NCBI RefSeq assembly: GCF_000214355.1
Contig: NC_015577.1
Span: 1,473,121-1,537,120, forward strand
DNA from: Leadbettera azotonutricia ZAS-9
GTDB lineage: Bacteria > Spirochaetota > Spirochaetia > Treponematales > Breznakiellaceae
Reading direction: 5' to 3'
Length of the DNA stretch: 64,000 bases
The translations under genes were made by a program, and so were the position numbers. Each line of letters starts with the position of its first letter. The first letter of the stretch is position 1. This document shows, in pieces, positions 43,396-51,781 of the stretch. The notes under the pieces were generated by a model, which did not search any database, was not told where the DNA came from, and worked only from the letters and a program-made list of their open reading frames with translations.

Positions 43396-44225
43396 GACCT
43401 GCCCGATTGGCATGGGCAAAGCCCTACCTTGGCATTTTTAAAATGCGCCTTATTGCAGGCATGCAGTACAGGGCGGCAGCCTGGGCAGGAGTGGCGACAC
43501 AGCTTTTTTGGGGCGGCATACAGCTTCTTGTTTTTTGGGCTTTTTACCGGAGCATGAAACCGGGCGCCCAGGAGCCCATGGCTTTTGGCCAGCTTGCGGA
43601 TTTTGTCTGGCTGCGTCAGGCCTTCCTCGCCCTTGTGATGCTCTGGGCCCAGGACAATGAGCTTTTGGAAATGATAGCCGGGGGGAATGTAGCCTACGAA
43701 TTATGCAGGCCCTTGTCGCTTTATTCATTCTGGTTTAGCCGCATGCTGGCTTACAGGATTTCCCGTACTCTTTTGCGCTGTCTTCCCATTTTTTTAATCG
43801 CATTGCTGCTTCCCGAACCCTGGCGTTTTCATCTGCCTCCGGATTTTTTCGCTGTATCGCTTTTTGTGCCTTCCCTCATTTTTGCTTCTCTTCTGGTAAC
43901 GGCAATATCCATGTTTGTCTGTATCTTGACTTTCATAAGCCTTTCGCCTTATGGGGCAAGGCTCTTTGTGGGGGTGGCTGCGGAGTTCCTCATGGGCGCG
44001 TTGCTCCCCATTCCCTTTATGCCGGAAGCATTGCAGAAAGCGCTTAATGTCCTCCCCTTTAGGTACATTGCTGATTTTCCCTTCAGGGTTTATAGCGGAA
44101 ACATAAGTGGGGATGAAGCCCTCATTGGCTTGGGCATTCAGGTTTCCTGGACTCTCGTTCTCGTTGGCCTTGGAATATGGGGCTTTAAATCAGTGCAGAA
44201 ACGCCTTGTGGTGCAGGGGGGCTGA
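43392..44225 (+). CDS. ABC-2 type transporter permease (PF06182 type)
   Basis: A 277-residue permease with about six helices: FKMRLIAGMQYRAAAWAGVATQLFWGGIQLLVFWAFYRS is the family N-terminus, and ELCRPLSLYSFWFSRMLAYRI is the conserved cytosolic part. It overlaps the ATPase gene by 4 bases and abuts the second permease gene. It forms the membrane channel with its partner. Direction is assumed to be export, as in the family. Confidence 0.88.
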   Translation: MRPARLAWAKPYLGIFKMRLIAGMQYRAAAWAGVATQLFWGGIQLLVFWAFYRSMKPGAQEPMAFGQLADFVWLRQAFLALVMLWAQDNELLEMIAGGNVAYELCRPLSLYSFWFSRMLAYRISRTLLRCLPIFLIALLLPEPWRFHLPPDFFAVSLFVPSLIFASLLVTAISMFVCILTFISLSPYGARLFVGVAAEFLMGALLPIPFMPEALQKALNVLPFRYIADFPFRVYSGNISGDEALIGLGIQVSWTLVLVGLGIWGFKSVQKRLVVQGG

Positions 44226-45005
44226 ATGATTTATTTTAAATATCTGGCCATGAACCTTAAAATGGTTTTGGAATACCGCCTTTCCGCCTGGCTTGTCGCG
44301 CTTGGGCAGCTCTTTAGCACCCTGTTCTGGTATCTCAGCATCGTTCTGCTTTTTGCGCGTTTCGACAACCTTTTGGGCTGGACCTTTGCGGAGGTCAGCA
44401 TATGTTTTGCTGTTACCTCCATTGCATTTGCCCTGGCGGAATGTTTTGCCCGGGGCTTCGATACTTTTTCAGGTCTGGTAATACGGGGCGAATTTGACCG
44501 GATCCTCTTAAGGCCGAGAAATTCCTTAATCCAGGTGCTGGGTTCCAAAACAGAGATAACCCGCTTCGGCAGGGTTCTCATAACCGTTTGCATACTGGGT
44601 GTCGTGATTCCGAAGTCGGGCATAATCTGGACCGCATCAAAAGTACTGACCCTGATATTCATGATCTTCGGAGGCGCCGCGGTCTTTATCGGTATTTTTA
44701 TACTCGGCGCCGTGGTCTGCTTTTTTACCCTGGAGGGCCTTGAAGTGATTAACATTTTTACTGACGGCGGACGGGAGCTGGCCTCCTACCCGCTGCCGGT
44801 CTACAGCAAATGGATACGCCGTTTCTTTACTTTTATTATTCCCCTGGGCTGTGTAAATTACCTTCCCCTCATGTACCTTACAGGCAGGGCGGAAGCCCAT
44901 CCTGGCCTCTATATGCTTTCGCCTTTATTGGGATTTATCTTCCTCATACCCTGCGCCCTCGCGTGGAAGCAGGGGGTGCGGCATTATGCTTCCTCAGGCT
45001 CCTGA
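44226..45005 (+). CDS. ABC-2 type transporter permease (PF06182 type), partner
   Basis: A 259-residue partner of the preceding permease, starting on the next base after its stop codon. The family pattern is MNLKMVLEYRLSAWLVALGQLFSTLFWYLSIVLLF, LRPRNSLIQVLGSKTEITRFGR and PLPVYSKWIRRFFTFIIPLGCVNYLPLMYLTGR. About six helices. It ends 15 bases before the convergent TRAP transporter operon. Confidence 0.88.
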   Translation: MIYFKYLAMNLKMVLEYRLSAWLVALGQLFSTLFWYLSIVLLFARFDNLLGWTFAEVSICFAVTSIAFALAECFARGFDTFSGLVIRGEFDRILLRPRNSLIQVLGSKTEITRFGRVLITVCILGVVIPKSGIIWTASKVLTLIFMIFGGAAVFIGIFILGAVVCFFTLEGLEVINIFTDGGRELASYPLPVYSKWIRRFFTFIIPLGCVNYLPLMYLTGRAEAHPGLYMLSPLLGFIFLIPCALAWKQGVRHYASSGS

Positions 45006-45019
45006 GGGCCGAAGGCCTC

Positions 45020-46903
45020 TTAATTGAACAAGTTCGGCAGGAATGTTGAGAGCCAGGGAACATAGGTGATGAGCAGCACTATTGCCAATTGTATGAGAAG
45101 GAAGGGAAGCACATAACGGCATACTGCCACAAAGGGTCTTTTAAAGCGGTAGCTTGCAAGGAACAGGTTCATTCCCACCGGGGGGGTCAGGAAACCTACT
45201 TCGAGATTGGTAATAAAGATGATCCCCAGGTGAATTGGATCGATGCCGTAAGCGTAGCCCAGGGGCACAATGAGGGGCAGCACAACCAATATGGCGGAGA
45301 ATATATCCATAAGGCAGCCTACCACAAGGAGTGCGAGGTTCAAGAGCAGAAGGAATACGAATTTCGATGAGATCGTAGCCTGCATCCAATCGGCGAAATG
45401 TTCAGGCACCTGGGAATCGATTATGGAGTAAGAAAGGGCCTTGGCCATTGCCAGAATCGCGAGTACCCCGCCTATAATGGGGATAGCCTTGAAAAATACC
45501 TGGGGCACCTTCTTTATCGCGATGTCACGGTTAATCAGCACTTCCGCGATAAACACATATATAACCGATACCGCGCTTATCTGCACCAGCGATAAAATCC
45601 CGGAAAAATATCCCCCGATAAGAATCACCGGCAGCAGTATTTCCAGGGCCGATCCTTTTATGGCCGCCCCTGCTTTTTTCAATTCAAAAGGTTCTACCGG
45701 GATTTTCACTTTACGTGAAGTGATGATCGCAAAAGCTATCATTGCCAGCACCATAATGATCCCCGGTATTATGGCGCCAAGGAAAAAGTCGATAATATTG
45801 TTCTCTATGGTGAGGCCCATAAAATAAAGTATAGAATTTGTCGTAGAGCCCACAAGTATTATGGGGAGGCTCGGCGGGAATAAAAGCCCTATGCCGCCTA
45901 CTGAGGTGAGGAGGCCTATGGAAAAGCGTTCAGGGTATTTTGATTTTTCCGCCAGTATTGTGTAGAGTATGCCCCCCAAGGCCAGGATGGTAACCCCCGA
46001 AGCCCCGGTAAAGGAAGTAAAAAAAGCGCAGATAACCACGGTGGCGATGATCATGCCTCCGGGTATCCAGCTGAAAAGGCTTTTAAAGGTATTGACCAGC
46101 CTTTCGCCGGCCTTGCTTTCGGAAAGGAAAAAGCCGGTCAGGGTAAACAAGGGAATAGCGATAAGATCGGAGGCGTCAGTGAAGGCTGAATAAATCTGAA
46201 GGGGCGCCGTATCAGGTTCGCCCCCTGCGGACTGAAGCATAATCAGGGCTATGCCGCCTATGACCGCAAATATGGGAGTCCCCGAAAGGGCAGCAACGAT
46301 GAGCAGCAGTATCACAGGCAGTTTGATGTCGAAAGCCATGTCATAGCTTAAATTGACCCATGACAAAAACGGTTCAGGGAGGTCGAAGCCCCAAAGCAAT
46401 TTTGTAATCGCCGGCAAGGCGCAGATCGTCCCCAGCAGTATGGATGCAAAGGGCAGCCATTTAAATTTTTTGACCGGCGCCTGCAGGGCAAAGCGTATTG
46501 CGATTATCGCAAAACCCAGGGGCATTACCAGGGAAAAAACCCTGTCGGGTATAAAACCTATGCGCTTTCCGGACTGGCCGTATTTGATAAAAGAAATGGA
46601 GTCCCAAACCAGGATGGTTGTTACAAAGGCCGATATCATATTGGCGCCAATAGCCAGTATGTTTTTCAGCCTTTCGTTTTTTATATATTGGGTGATGGCA
46701 ATAAAAATATGCTCTTTCGACTTGGTTGCTATCATGGCCGCAAAAAAACCCACCACCAAAAAGAGATGGGTCATGATCGCCAGTGACGCAGGAATGACGC
46801 CGTTAAAGGGCCTTATAATAATTTCCGCTACCGGAATCAGGGCAAGCAGCCCCAGGGCAGCATAGCAGATCCCTTTTTCAAGCCGGTTTAGAATTTTTGC
46901 CAT
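45020..46903 (-). CDS. TRAP transporter, fused DctQ-DctM membrane subunit
   Basis: A 627-residue membrane protein. Residues 1-165 are the small DctQ part with four helices (starts KILNRLEKGICYAALGLLALIPVAEIIIRPF); residues 195-625 are the large DctM part (LLIVAALSGTPIFAVIGGIALIML; SLFSWIPGGMIIATVVICAFFTSFTGASGVTILALGGIL; LLTSVGGIGLLFPPSLPIILVG; NLEVGFLTPPVGMNLFLAS). The fusion is common in several bacterial lineages. It imports an organic acid or similar solute driven by a sodium or proton gradient. It is last in the TatT-DctP-DctQM operon. Confidence 0.93.
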   Translation of the reverse strand: MAKILNRLEKGICYAALGLLALIPVAEIIIRPFNGVIPASLAIMTHLFLVVGFFAAMIATKSKEHIFIAITQYIKNERLKNILAIGANMISAFVTTILVWDSISFIKYGQSGKRIGFIPDRVFSLVMPLGFAIIAIRFALQAPVKKFKWLPFASILLGTICALPAITKLLWGFDLPEPFLSWVNLSYDMAFDIKLPVILLLIVAALSGTPIFAVIGGIALIMLQSAGGEPDTAPLQIYSAFTDASDLIAIPLFTLTGFFLSESKAGERLVNTFKSLFSWIPGGMIIATVVICAFFTSFTGASGVTILALGGILYTILAEKSKYPERFSIGLLTSVGGIGLLFPPSLPIILVGSTTNSILYFMGLTIENNIIDFFLGAIIPGIIMVLAMIAFAIITSRKVKIPVEPFELKKAGAAIKGSALEILLPVILIGGYFSGILSLVQISAVSVIYVFIAEVLINRDIAIKKVPQVFFKAIPIIGGVLAILAMAKALSYSIIDSQVPEHFADWMQATISSKFVFLLLLNLALLVVGCLMDIFSAILVVLPLIVPLGYAYGIDPIHLGIIFITNLEVGFLTPPVGMNLFLASYRFKRPFVAVCRYVLPFLLIQLAIVLLITYVPWLSTFLPNLFN

Positions 46904-46906
46904 GCT

Positions 46907-47947
46907 TTATTGACCACCCCTCTGCTTTGCCAATATAGCGCTTATCTTTTGATACGTGTCCCGGTCAAAGGTGGTTCCCAAAAGGCCGGGTATGGCTTTA
47001 TCAATTTCATTGTACCAGAGCTGGGCCTGGGCAGAGCTAGGTTGGTTTACCTTGAGCCCACCCTTGGACATAACGGTGATGGCGCTATTTATGGTTTGCT
47101 GCATGGAAGCGTCAAGCTCCGCGGCAATACGGCGGGTAGACTTCATTATCTCTTCGGGGTATTTGGGGTTGAGGTCCGCAATTTTTTTCCACGTAACCTG
47201 GTTCATTACAATACCGCCCACAAAGGGGGCCAAATTGAGGGAGAGCATGTTCCTGAGTTCTTTATGCAGCTGATAAGCGGCAACCGCAGCCGGGTTCTGA
47301 TACGCTGCCATAATGGCCCCGCTCAGGATCTTGGTCCCCACATCGGTAAGATCCGTTTCCACCATTTGGAAGCCCATGGACTTGAATGCCACATTGAGAT
47401 CATCGGCATCACCATTGGTGGCGATCTTCTGCCTTTTGAGATCATCCGGAACAAAGACTGGATCTTTGGAAAATATATTGACCCAGCCCACTTTGGACCA
47501 TGCCACCATCACATAATCGGTCTGGTTGATCTGGGCTTCCAGTTCAGGCTGAATTTGGGGCAGCACCGCATTCAATTCGCTGTCGGTACGGATAAGGAAG
47601 GGCGCGCTCAAGGTCATAACCCTGGGGTTGATGGCGCTGATGCCGAAGGAGGTAAAGACCGCAGCCTGTATGGTATTGCTCGAAAGGGAGAGGAGCATTT
47701 TTCCTTCCCCGCCTTCGGTGCCCCCGTGAAGCACCCGCATCCTCACCTGGTTATTGGTGATTTTTGCCCATTCCACAGCCATGCGGTCGAGGGTCCTTCC
47801 CCAGGGGGAATCCTTGGGGACAGGGGAGGCGATTTTTACCTCTATGGTTTCGCCCTGGGATCTTCCCCCCCTCTGGGCAAAAACTTCCGTGGGAACCGCA
47901 AACCCAATCAGCAAAACAGCCAGGATGCAAAGGCTTAACTTTTTCAT
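46907..47947 (-). CDS. TRAP transporter solute-binding protein, DctP/TatP type
   Basis: A 346-residue periplasmic DctP-like receptor. The signal peptide MKKLSLCILAVLLIGFAVPTEVFA is followed by IEVKIASPVPKDSPWGRTLDRMAVEWAKITNNQVRMRVLHGG. The longer frame starts at 47983, but GGAGGAATT fits ATG 47947. It ends 3 bases before the DctQM gene. In the spirochaete TatPT system the DctP protein is held by the TPR lipoprotein encoded next to it, possibly for a hydrophobic ligand; this comes from Treponema pallidum work. Confidence 0.92.
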   Translation of the reverse strand: MKKLSLCILAVLLIGFAVPTEVFAQRGGRSQGETIEVKIASPVPKDSPWGRTLDRMAVEWAKITNNQVRMRVLHGGTEGGEGKMLLSLSSNTIQAAVFTSFGISAINPRVMTLSAPFLIRTDSELNAVLPQIQPELEAQINQTDYVMVAWSKVGWVNIFSKDPVFVPDDLKRQKIATNGDADDLNVAFKSMGFQMVETDLTDVGTKILSGAIMAAYQNPAAVAAYQLHKELRNMLSLNLAPFVGGIVMNQVTWKKIADLNPKYPEEIMKSTRRIAAELDASMQQTINSAITVMSKGGLKVNQPSSAQAQLWYNEIDKAIPGLLGTTFDRDTYQKISAILAKQRGGQ

Positions 47948-47957
47948 AATTCCTCCG

Positions 47958-48926
47958 TTATTCGTCCCAATCATCATATTCAAGGAAAGAGAAATAATTA
48001 TACGCTTCGTCCAGCATGTATCTGGCTTTTCGCTGATTTATGATATTGACCAGCCTATTTGAAGGATCAGCATCCACATCCACCGCCAGGGCTTTTTCGA
48101 GGTTGATCTTGAAAGTCTCGTAATCCTGGGCAGGCACGCAGACCGATTGGGCATAGGAAACATACGTCCCTGCCGACTGGCCCTTGGTCTTTTCCAGGGC
48201 CTTTTTGTAATGGACCTCGGCAAGTTCCTTGTTGCCCCCGAGCATTTCGGGGAGGGATGAATAGAACAGAATATAGAACTCGTCCAGGGCCCCGTTGTTG
48301 AAATCGGGATCAAGCTCGTAAGCCCTGGCAATCATGGCGGCCATTTCGGGTATCCTCACGCCCAGGGCAAAATCGAACACGTCTATGGCATAAGATGAAA
48401 GGCCCCCGGCCACAGCCCAATAGAGGAAGGCAACATCGTCTTTCTTCATTTTTTTGAGGATAGGATCCAGGGTCCCGGCTTCTACAGTGGCCTCGGAAAA
48501 CTTGGGGGTTTTTTTGTCCCCTGGGTATTTATTGTCCAGCCCCCGGTAAAGTATTTCCGTCCCCCTGATGTAGAGGTTCTTCGCCCTTACTTTGGCAGCT
48601 TCCCGCTGGTCAAACTGATCGAGGCCCATCATGTCCGCAGGCCCCTGCACAAAGGCGTTGGCGTACATCACAAAGAGCGAACCTGTGGTGAGGAGGAGGC
48701 CCTGGTGGTTCGGGTTCTGGGAAAGGAGAGATTCGTACATCTTGATGGCGAAGGGGATCGCATCCCCCACAAGCTGGGGATCGGCGTCCCCGGTAAAGAC
48801 ATCGCTCGATCCGGAACCGGTAAGGGCATCGGACACCTTGTTCATGACCATCTTGTTGATGGAACACGCGGAGAGCATGGGCAGCGCCGCAAGCAGCAGG
48901 AAAAGACCTTTTCTCGTTTTCATCAT
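47958..48926 (-). CDS. TatT-type TPR lipoprotein of the TRAP transporter
   Basis: A 322-residue lipoprotein. Lipobox LSAC with Cys21; the start at 48926 follows GAGGGGTGGA. Helical repeats cover the rest (IKMYESLLSQNPNHQGLLLTTGSLFVMYANAFVQGPADMMG; VAFLYWAVAGGLSSYAID; AEVHYKKALEKTKGQSAGTYVSYAQS). This is the TatT family, whose trimer in Treponema pallidum docks DctP-like TatP. It is the first gene of the operon, with TatP next after 10 bases and the fused DctQM last. Confidence 0.92.
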   Translation of the reverse strand: MMKTRKGLFLLLAALPMLSACSINKMVMNKVSDALTGSGSSDVFTGDADPQLVGDAIPFAIKMYESLLSQNPNHQGLLLTTGSLFVMYANAFVQGPADMMGLDQFDQREAAKVRAKNLYIRGTEILYRGLDNKYPGDKKTPKFSEATVEAGTLDPILKKMKKDDVAFLYWAVAGGLSSYAIDVFDFALGVRIPEMAAMIARAYELDPDFNNGALDEFYILFYSSLPEMLGGNKELAEVHYKKALEKTKGQSAGTYVSYAQSVCVPAQDYETFKINLEKALAVDVDADPSNRLVNIINQRKARYMLDEAYNYFSFLEYDDWDE

Positions 48927-49014
48927 TCCACCCCTCAAATCGTTATCCAGCTATTTGAATATATCTTGTATCCTCTAGGAGTATAAAGTTTTTATTCATT
49001 CCCCGCCAAGGGGG

Positions 49015-49578
49015 TTAAACCCCGCTTGCCGCAATGCAGCGGAGAAAGATCTCCATGCAGGCAGCCGCGTCGTCTTCGGCCCTGTGGGCATCGCCCATGG
49101 GTATCTCCAAGTCCCGTGCCAGATCCCCAAGCTTGTAAGTCCTCCGCCCTGGGAATGTTTCCCTTGAAAAAACCAGGGTGTCCAGAACGCGGTTGGGGAG
49201 GCTGGAGAACGGGGGAGTCCAGGCCCTTTTTTCTTTCAGTTTCGCGTTGATGAACCCGCAGTCAAACGGCGCGTTATGGGCAATGAGGATGGTGTTTTTG
49301 ATGAACCGGATAAAATCGGGAAGAACCTCGTCCAGCATCGGCTGGTCTTTGAGCATGCTGTCGGTGATATTGTTCACCTTGCCCGCTTCGGGGGGCATGG
49401 GGATGCCTGGATTTATCAGGGTTGAAAAGCGGGCAATCAGCCCCCGGCGGTCGAATTTGACCGCCCCTATCTCGACAATCTGGTCTTTTTGGGCATCCAG
49501 GCCCGTGGTTTCAAGGTCAAAAGCGGCAAACACCCCGTTTTCGGCGTATAGTGCCCTTGCGTCATCATAAGTTCCCAT
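49015..49578 (-). CDS. DnaQ-like 3'-5' exonuclease
   Basis: A 187-residue DEDDh exonuclease: Exo I FAAFDLETTGLDAQKDQIVEIGAVKFD, Exo II IAHNAPFDCGFINAK, Exo III PMGDAHRAEDDAAACMEIFLR with its His. It is free-standing, so it is either the epsilon proofreading subunit of DNA polymerase III or a related repair/RNA exonuclease. It overlaps the stop of the phosphoglucomutase gene by one base and would be translated after it. No stem with a T-run is clear after the gene. Confidence 0.9.
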   Translation of the reverse strand: MGTYDDARALYAENGVFAAFDLETTGLDAQKDQIVEIGAVKFDRRGLIARFSTLINPGIPMPPEAGKVNNITDSMLKDQPMLDEVLPDFIRFIKNTILIAHNAPFDCGFINAKLKEKRAWTPPFSSLPNRVLDTLVFSRETFPGRRTYKLGDLARDLEIPMGDAHRAEDDAAACMEIFLRCIAASGV

Positions 49579-51326
49579 TATTCGCCAATCACCGCCCTGA
49601 TGTCTTTTTTGATAGCCCCCAGCTTCTTCCCGGCCTCCGCCTTGGCAGCCGCCAGGCTTTCGTTGCCGAGTTCAGTGCAGCAGGTGGCGTAAAATTTGAT
49701 CTTGGGTTCAGTCCCCGAAGGTCGGGCGCTTACCACGGTGCCATCCTTTAGGTAGAATTGGAGCACATCGCTGGGGGCCAAACCGTCCGCGCCGTTTTTA
49801 ATGTCCCTGACCCGGACTATGTCTATGCCCCCCAGGGTTTTTGGGGGATTTTTGCGGTATTCTTCCATAATGCCCTGCATGATGGCCGGCCCTTCGGGAC
49901 CCTGGAAGTACTTGGAGATGCCCATTTCTTCCCAATAGCCGCAGATTTTATAGAGATCCTCCAGGCGGTCCAAAAGGCCCTTGCCCTTGCTCCTCCAGTA
50001 GAGGGTCATTTCCGCCATCAGGGCGGCAGCCGACACCCCGTCCTTGTCCCTGACTTCGTTTTCCACCAGGTAGCCGTAGCTTTCTTCGGTGCCGAAAACC
50101 ACGGAAGCCGATTTGTCGGCCTCGCATTTTGCCATCATGTCGGCTATCCATTTAAAGCCCGTAAGGCACTCGAAGCACTGTGCGCCGTAGTATTCGGCCA
50201 CCCGCTTCTGCATGCCTGTGGTCACGATGGAATTGATCATCGCGGGGTTGGGGGGCGTTTTCCCAGTCTCTTTTAAGGAAAGGAAGATATAATCCGCAAA
50301 AAGCACGCCCATCTGGTTTCCGGTGACCAGGGTGAAATTCCCCTTGCCGTCGTTGATAGCTGTACCGAAACGATCCGCGTCCGGGTCTGTCGCCATGACC
50401 ACATCGGCGTTTTCTTTCTTGCCCAGCTGTATTGCCATTTCCAGGGCCGCCGCTTCCTCGGGATTGGGGAAGGCCACAGTGGGGAAATCCCCGTTCCCCT
50501 CCCGCTGTTCGGGCACCGTGATCACCTTGAGCCCCAGGCTGCCCAGGACGGTTTCCACATGGAAGGCCCCGGTACCATGAAGGGGAGTGTAGACTATCTT
50601 TACCTTCCCCGCGCTGGCCTTTATAAGGTCCGGCCTGAAGAGGCGGCTGCGGACCATGTCCTGGTAAGGCGCATCAATCTCTTTATCAATTATTTGAAGA
50701 AGTCCCCGGGAAAGGGCTTCCTGTTTATCCATCTCTTTGATTTCTTTAACGTTGTTGACTTCGTCAATAATCCCCACATCGTGGGGAGGAATCACCTGGG
50801 CGCCGTCGTTCCAGTAGGCTTTGTAGCCGTTGTACTGGGGAGGGTTATGGCTGGCAGTCACCACAATGCCCGTGTCGCAGCCCAGGCGGCGTATGGCATA
50901 GGAAAGTTCCGGCGTGGGCCTGAGGCTCGAAAAGAGGTAGGTCTTGATGCCGTTGGCCGCAAAGATGAGGGCCGAGGCTTCCGCAAATTCCACCGAATAG
51001 TGGCGGCTGTCAAAAGCGATCACCGCCTTGAGGCCCGCGCCGTCCTTCTGCTTCCCGGCGGCTGCCTTTTCGGGACAGGCCTTGATGAGGTAGGCCGCCA
51101 GCCCCTGGGTGGCGCTTTTTACCACCAGGGTATTCATGCGGTTGTACCCGCCCCCAATGACGCCCCGCAAGCCGCCGGTACCGAATTCAAGGTTCCGGTA
51201 AAAGCGATCCTCAAGCTCCTTGAAATCGCCGTCGGCCAGCAGCTTTTCAACCTGGCCTTTGAAGTTCGCGTCTTTTTCCCTGGCTATATAATCCTTTGCA
51301 CGGACAGCAATCTCAGCTTTTTCCAT
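49578..51326 (-). CDS. Phosphoglucomutase / phosphomannomutase
   Basis: A 582-residue alpha-D-phosphohexomutase of the long PgcA/phosphoglucomutase-2 type. The phosphoserine loop is GIVVTASHNPPQYNGYKAYW, the magnesium loop DPDADRFGTAI, the sugar-binding loop GTEESYGYL and the phosphate loop RPSGTEPKIKFY. It interconverts glucose 1-phosphate and 6-phosphate (or ribose/mannose analogues) and links the sugar pathway to pgi in this window. It is first in a two-gene operon with the exonuclease. Confidence 0.95.
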   Translation of the reverse strand: MEKAEIAVRAKDYIAREKDANFKGQVEKLLADGDFKELEDRFYRNLEFGTGGLRGVIGGGYNRMNTLVVKSATQGLAAYLIKACPEKAAAGKQKDGAGLKAVIAFDSRHYSVEFAEASALIFAANGIKTYLFSSLRPTPELSYAIRRLGCDTGIVVTASHNPPQYNGYKAYWNDGAQVIPPHDVGIIDEVNNVKEIKEMDKQEALSRGLLQIIDKEIDAPYQDMVRSRLFRPDLIKASAGKVKIVYTPLHGTGAFHVETVLGSLGLKVITVPEQREGNGDFPTVAFPNPEEAAALEMAIQLGKKENADVVMATDPDADRFGTAINDGKGNFTLVTGNQMGVLFADYIFLSLKETGKTPPNPAMINSIVTTGMQKRVAEYYGAQCFECLTGFKWIADMMAKCEADKSASVVFGTEESYGYLVENEVRDKDGVSAAALMAEMTLYWRSKGKGLLDRLEDLYKICGYWEEMGISKYFQGPEGPAIMQGIMEEYRKNPPKTLGGIDIVRVRDIKNGADGLAPSDVLQFYLKDGTVVSARPSGTEPKIKFYATCCTELGNESLAAAKAEAGKKLGAIKKDIRAVIGE

Positions 51327-51411
51327 AAAATCCCCTTTTGAGCTTTTACCCAGCCGCTTTCAGTATAGATATCCGGCAAAGATGAGGCAAGTGTTGGTTC
51401 ACGTGCGGGCC

Positions 51412-51441
51412 TTGAATAATTTCCCGCTTTTTTGCTATTAT
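51412..51441 (+). promoter_or_regulatory. Promoter of the oadGAB operon
   Basis: TTGAAT (51412-51417), an 18-base spacer and TATTAT (51436-51441) form a good sigma-70 promoter. Transcription would start near 51449, with GGAGG at 51458 as ribosome site for oadG. Confidence 0.65.
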
Positions 51442-51466
51442 TCCTTAATTATCTCATGGAGGCTTT

Positions 51467-51721
51467 ATGACTATAGTAGATATGTTGGAACAGAGCGGGG
51501 TTTTGACCCTCCTTGGAATGGGAATAGTATTTTCATTTTTGGTCATCCTGATTGTTGCCGTGTCGCTTGTGGGTAAATTGATCCATGCAATAGGCGCAGA
51601 TAAGGACGTGAATGCGCCCTCAGCAGGGACCGGGTACAGCCCAAGCAGCGCCGTAAAGACCACAGCTGTGGCAGCTGCAATTACTGCGGCAGTAACTGAA
51701 TATCAAGCAACTCACGAGTGA
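51467..51721 (+). CDS. oadG: Oxaloacetate decarboxylase sodium pump, gamma subunit
   Basis: An 84-residue OadG. One N-terminal membrane helix (LTLLGMGIVFSFLVILIVAVSLVGKLI) is followed by a short hydrophilic tail rich in Ala, the usual shape. GGAGG precedes the ATG. In the pump, gamma holds alpha and beta together and binds zinc in some species; a His-rich tail is not seen here. It is first in the operon. Confidence 0.88.
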   Translation: MTIVDMLEQSGVLTLLGMGIVFSFLVILIVAVSLVGKLIHAIGADKDVNAPSAGTGYSPSSAVKTTAVAAAITAAVTEYQATHE

Positions 51722-51731
51722 ACGGTCCGGA

Positions 51732-51755
51732 GTTTCCTTCGGAAACCTTGTTTTT
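51732..51755 (+). terminator. Weak hairpin between oadG and oadA
   Basis: GTTTCC and GGAAAC pair around TTC (51732-51746), followed by a T-rich run to about 51755. The stem is short, so only partial termination or mRNA processing is expected, possibly adjusting subunit ratio. Confidence 0.4.
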
Positions 51756-51781
51756 GTTAATAAACTATATTAGGAGTATAT

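Noticed and set aside
46910-47938. Plus-strand frame of 342 codons opposite the DctP gene
   Set aside because: Shadow frame; no domain, and DctP with its signal peptide and ribosome site is convincing.
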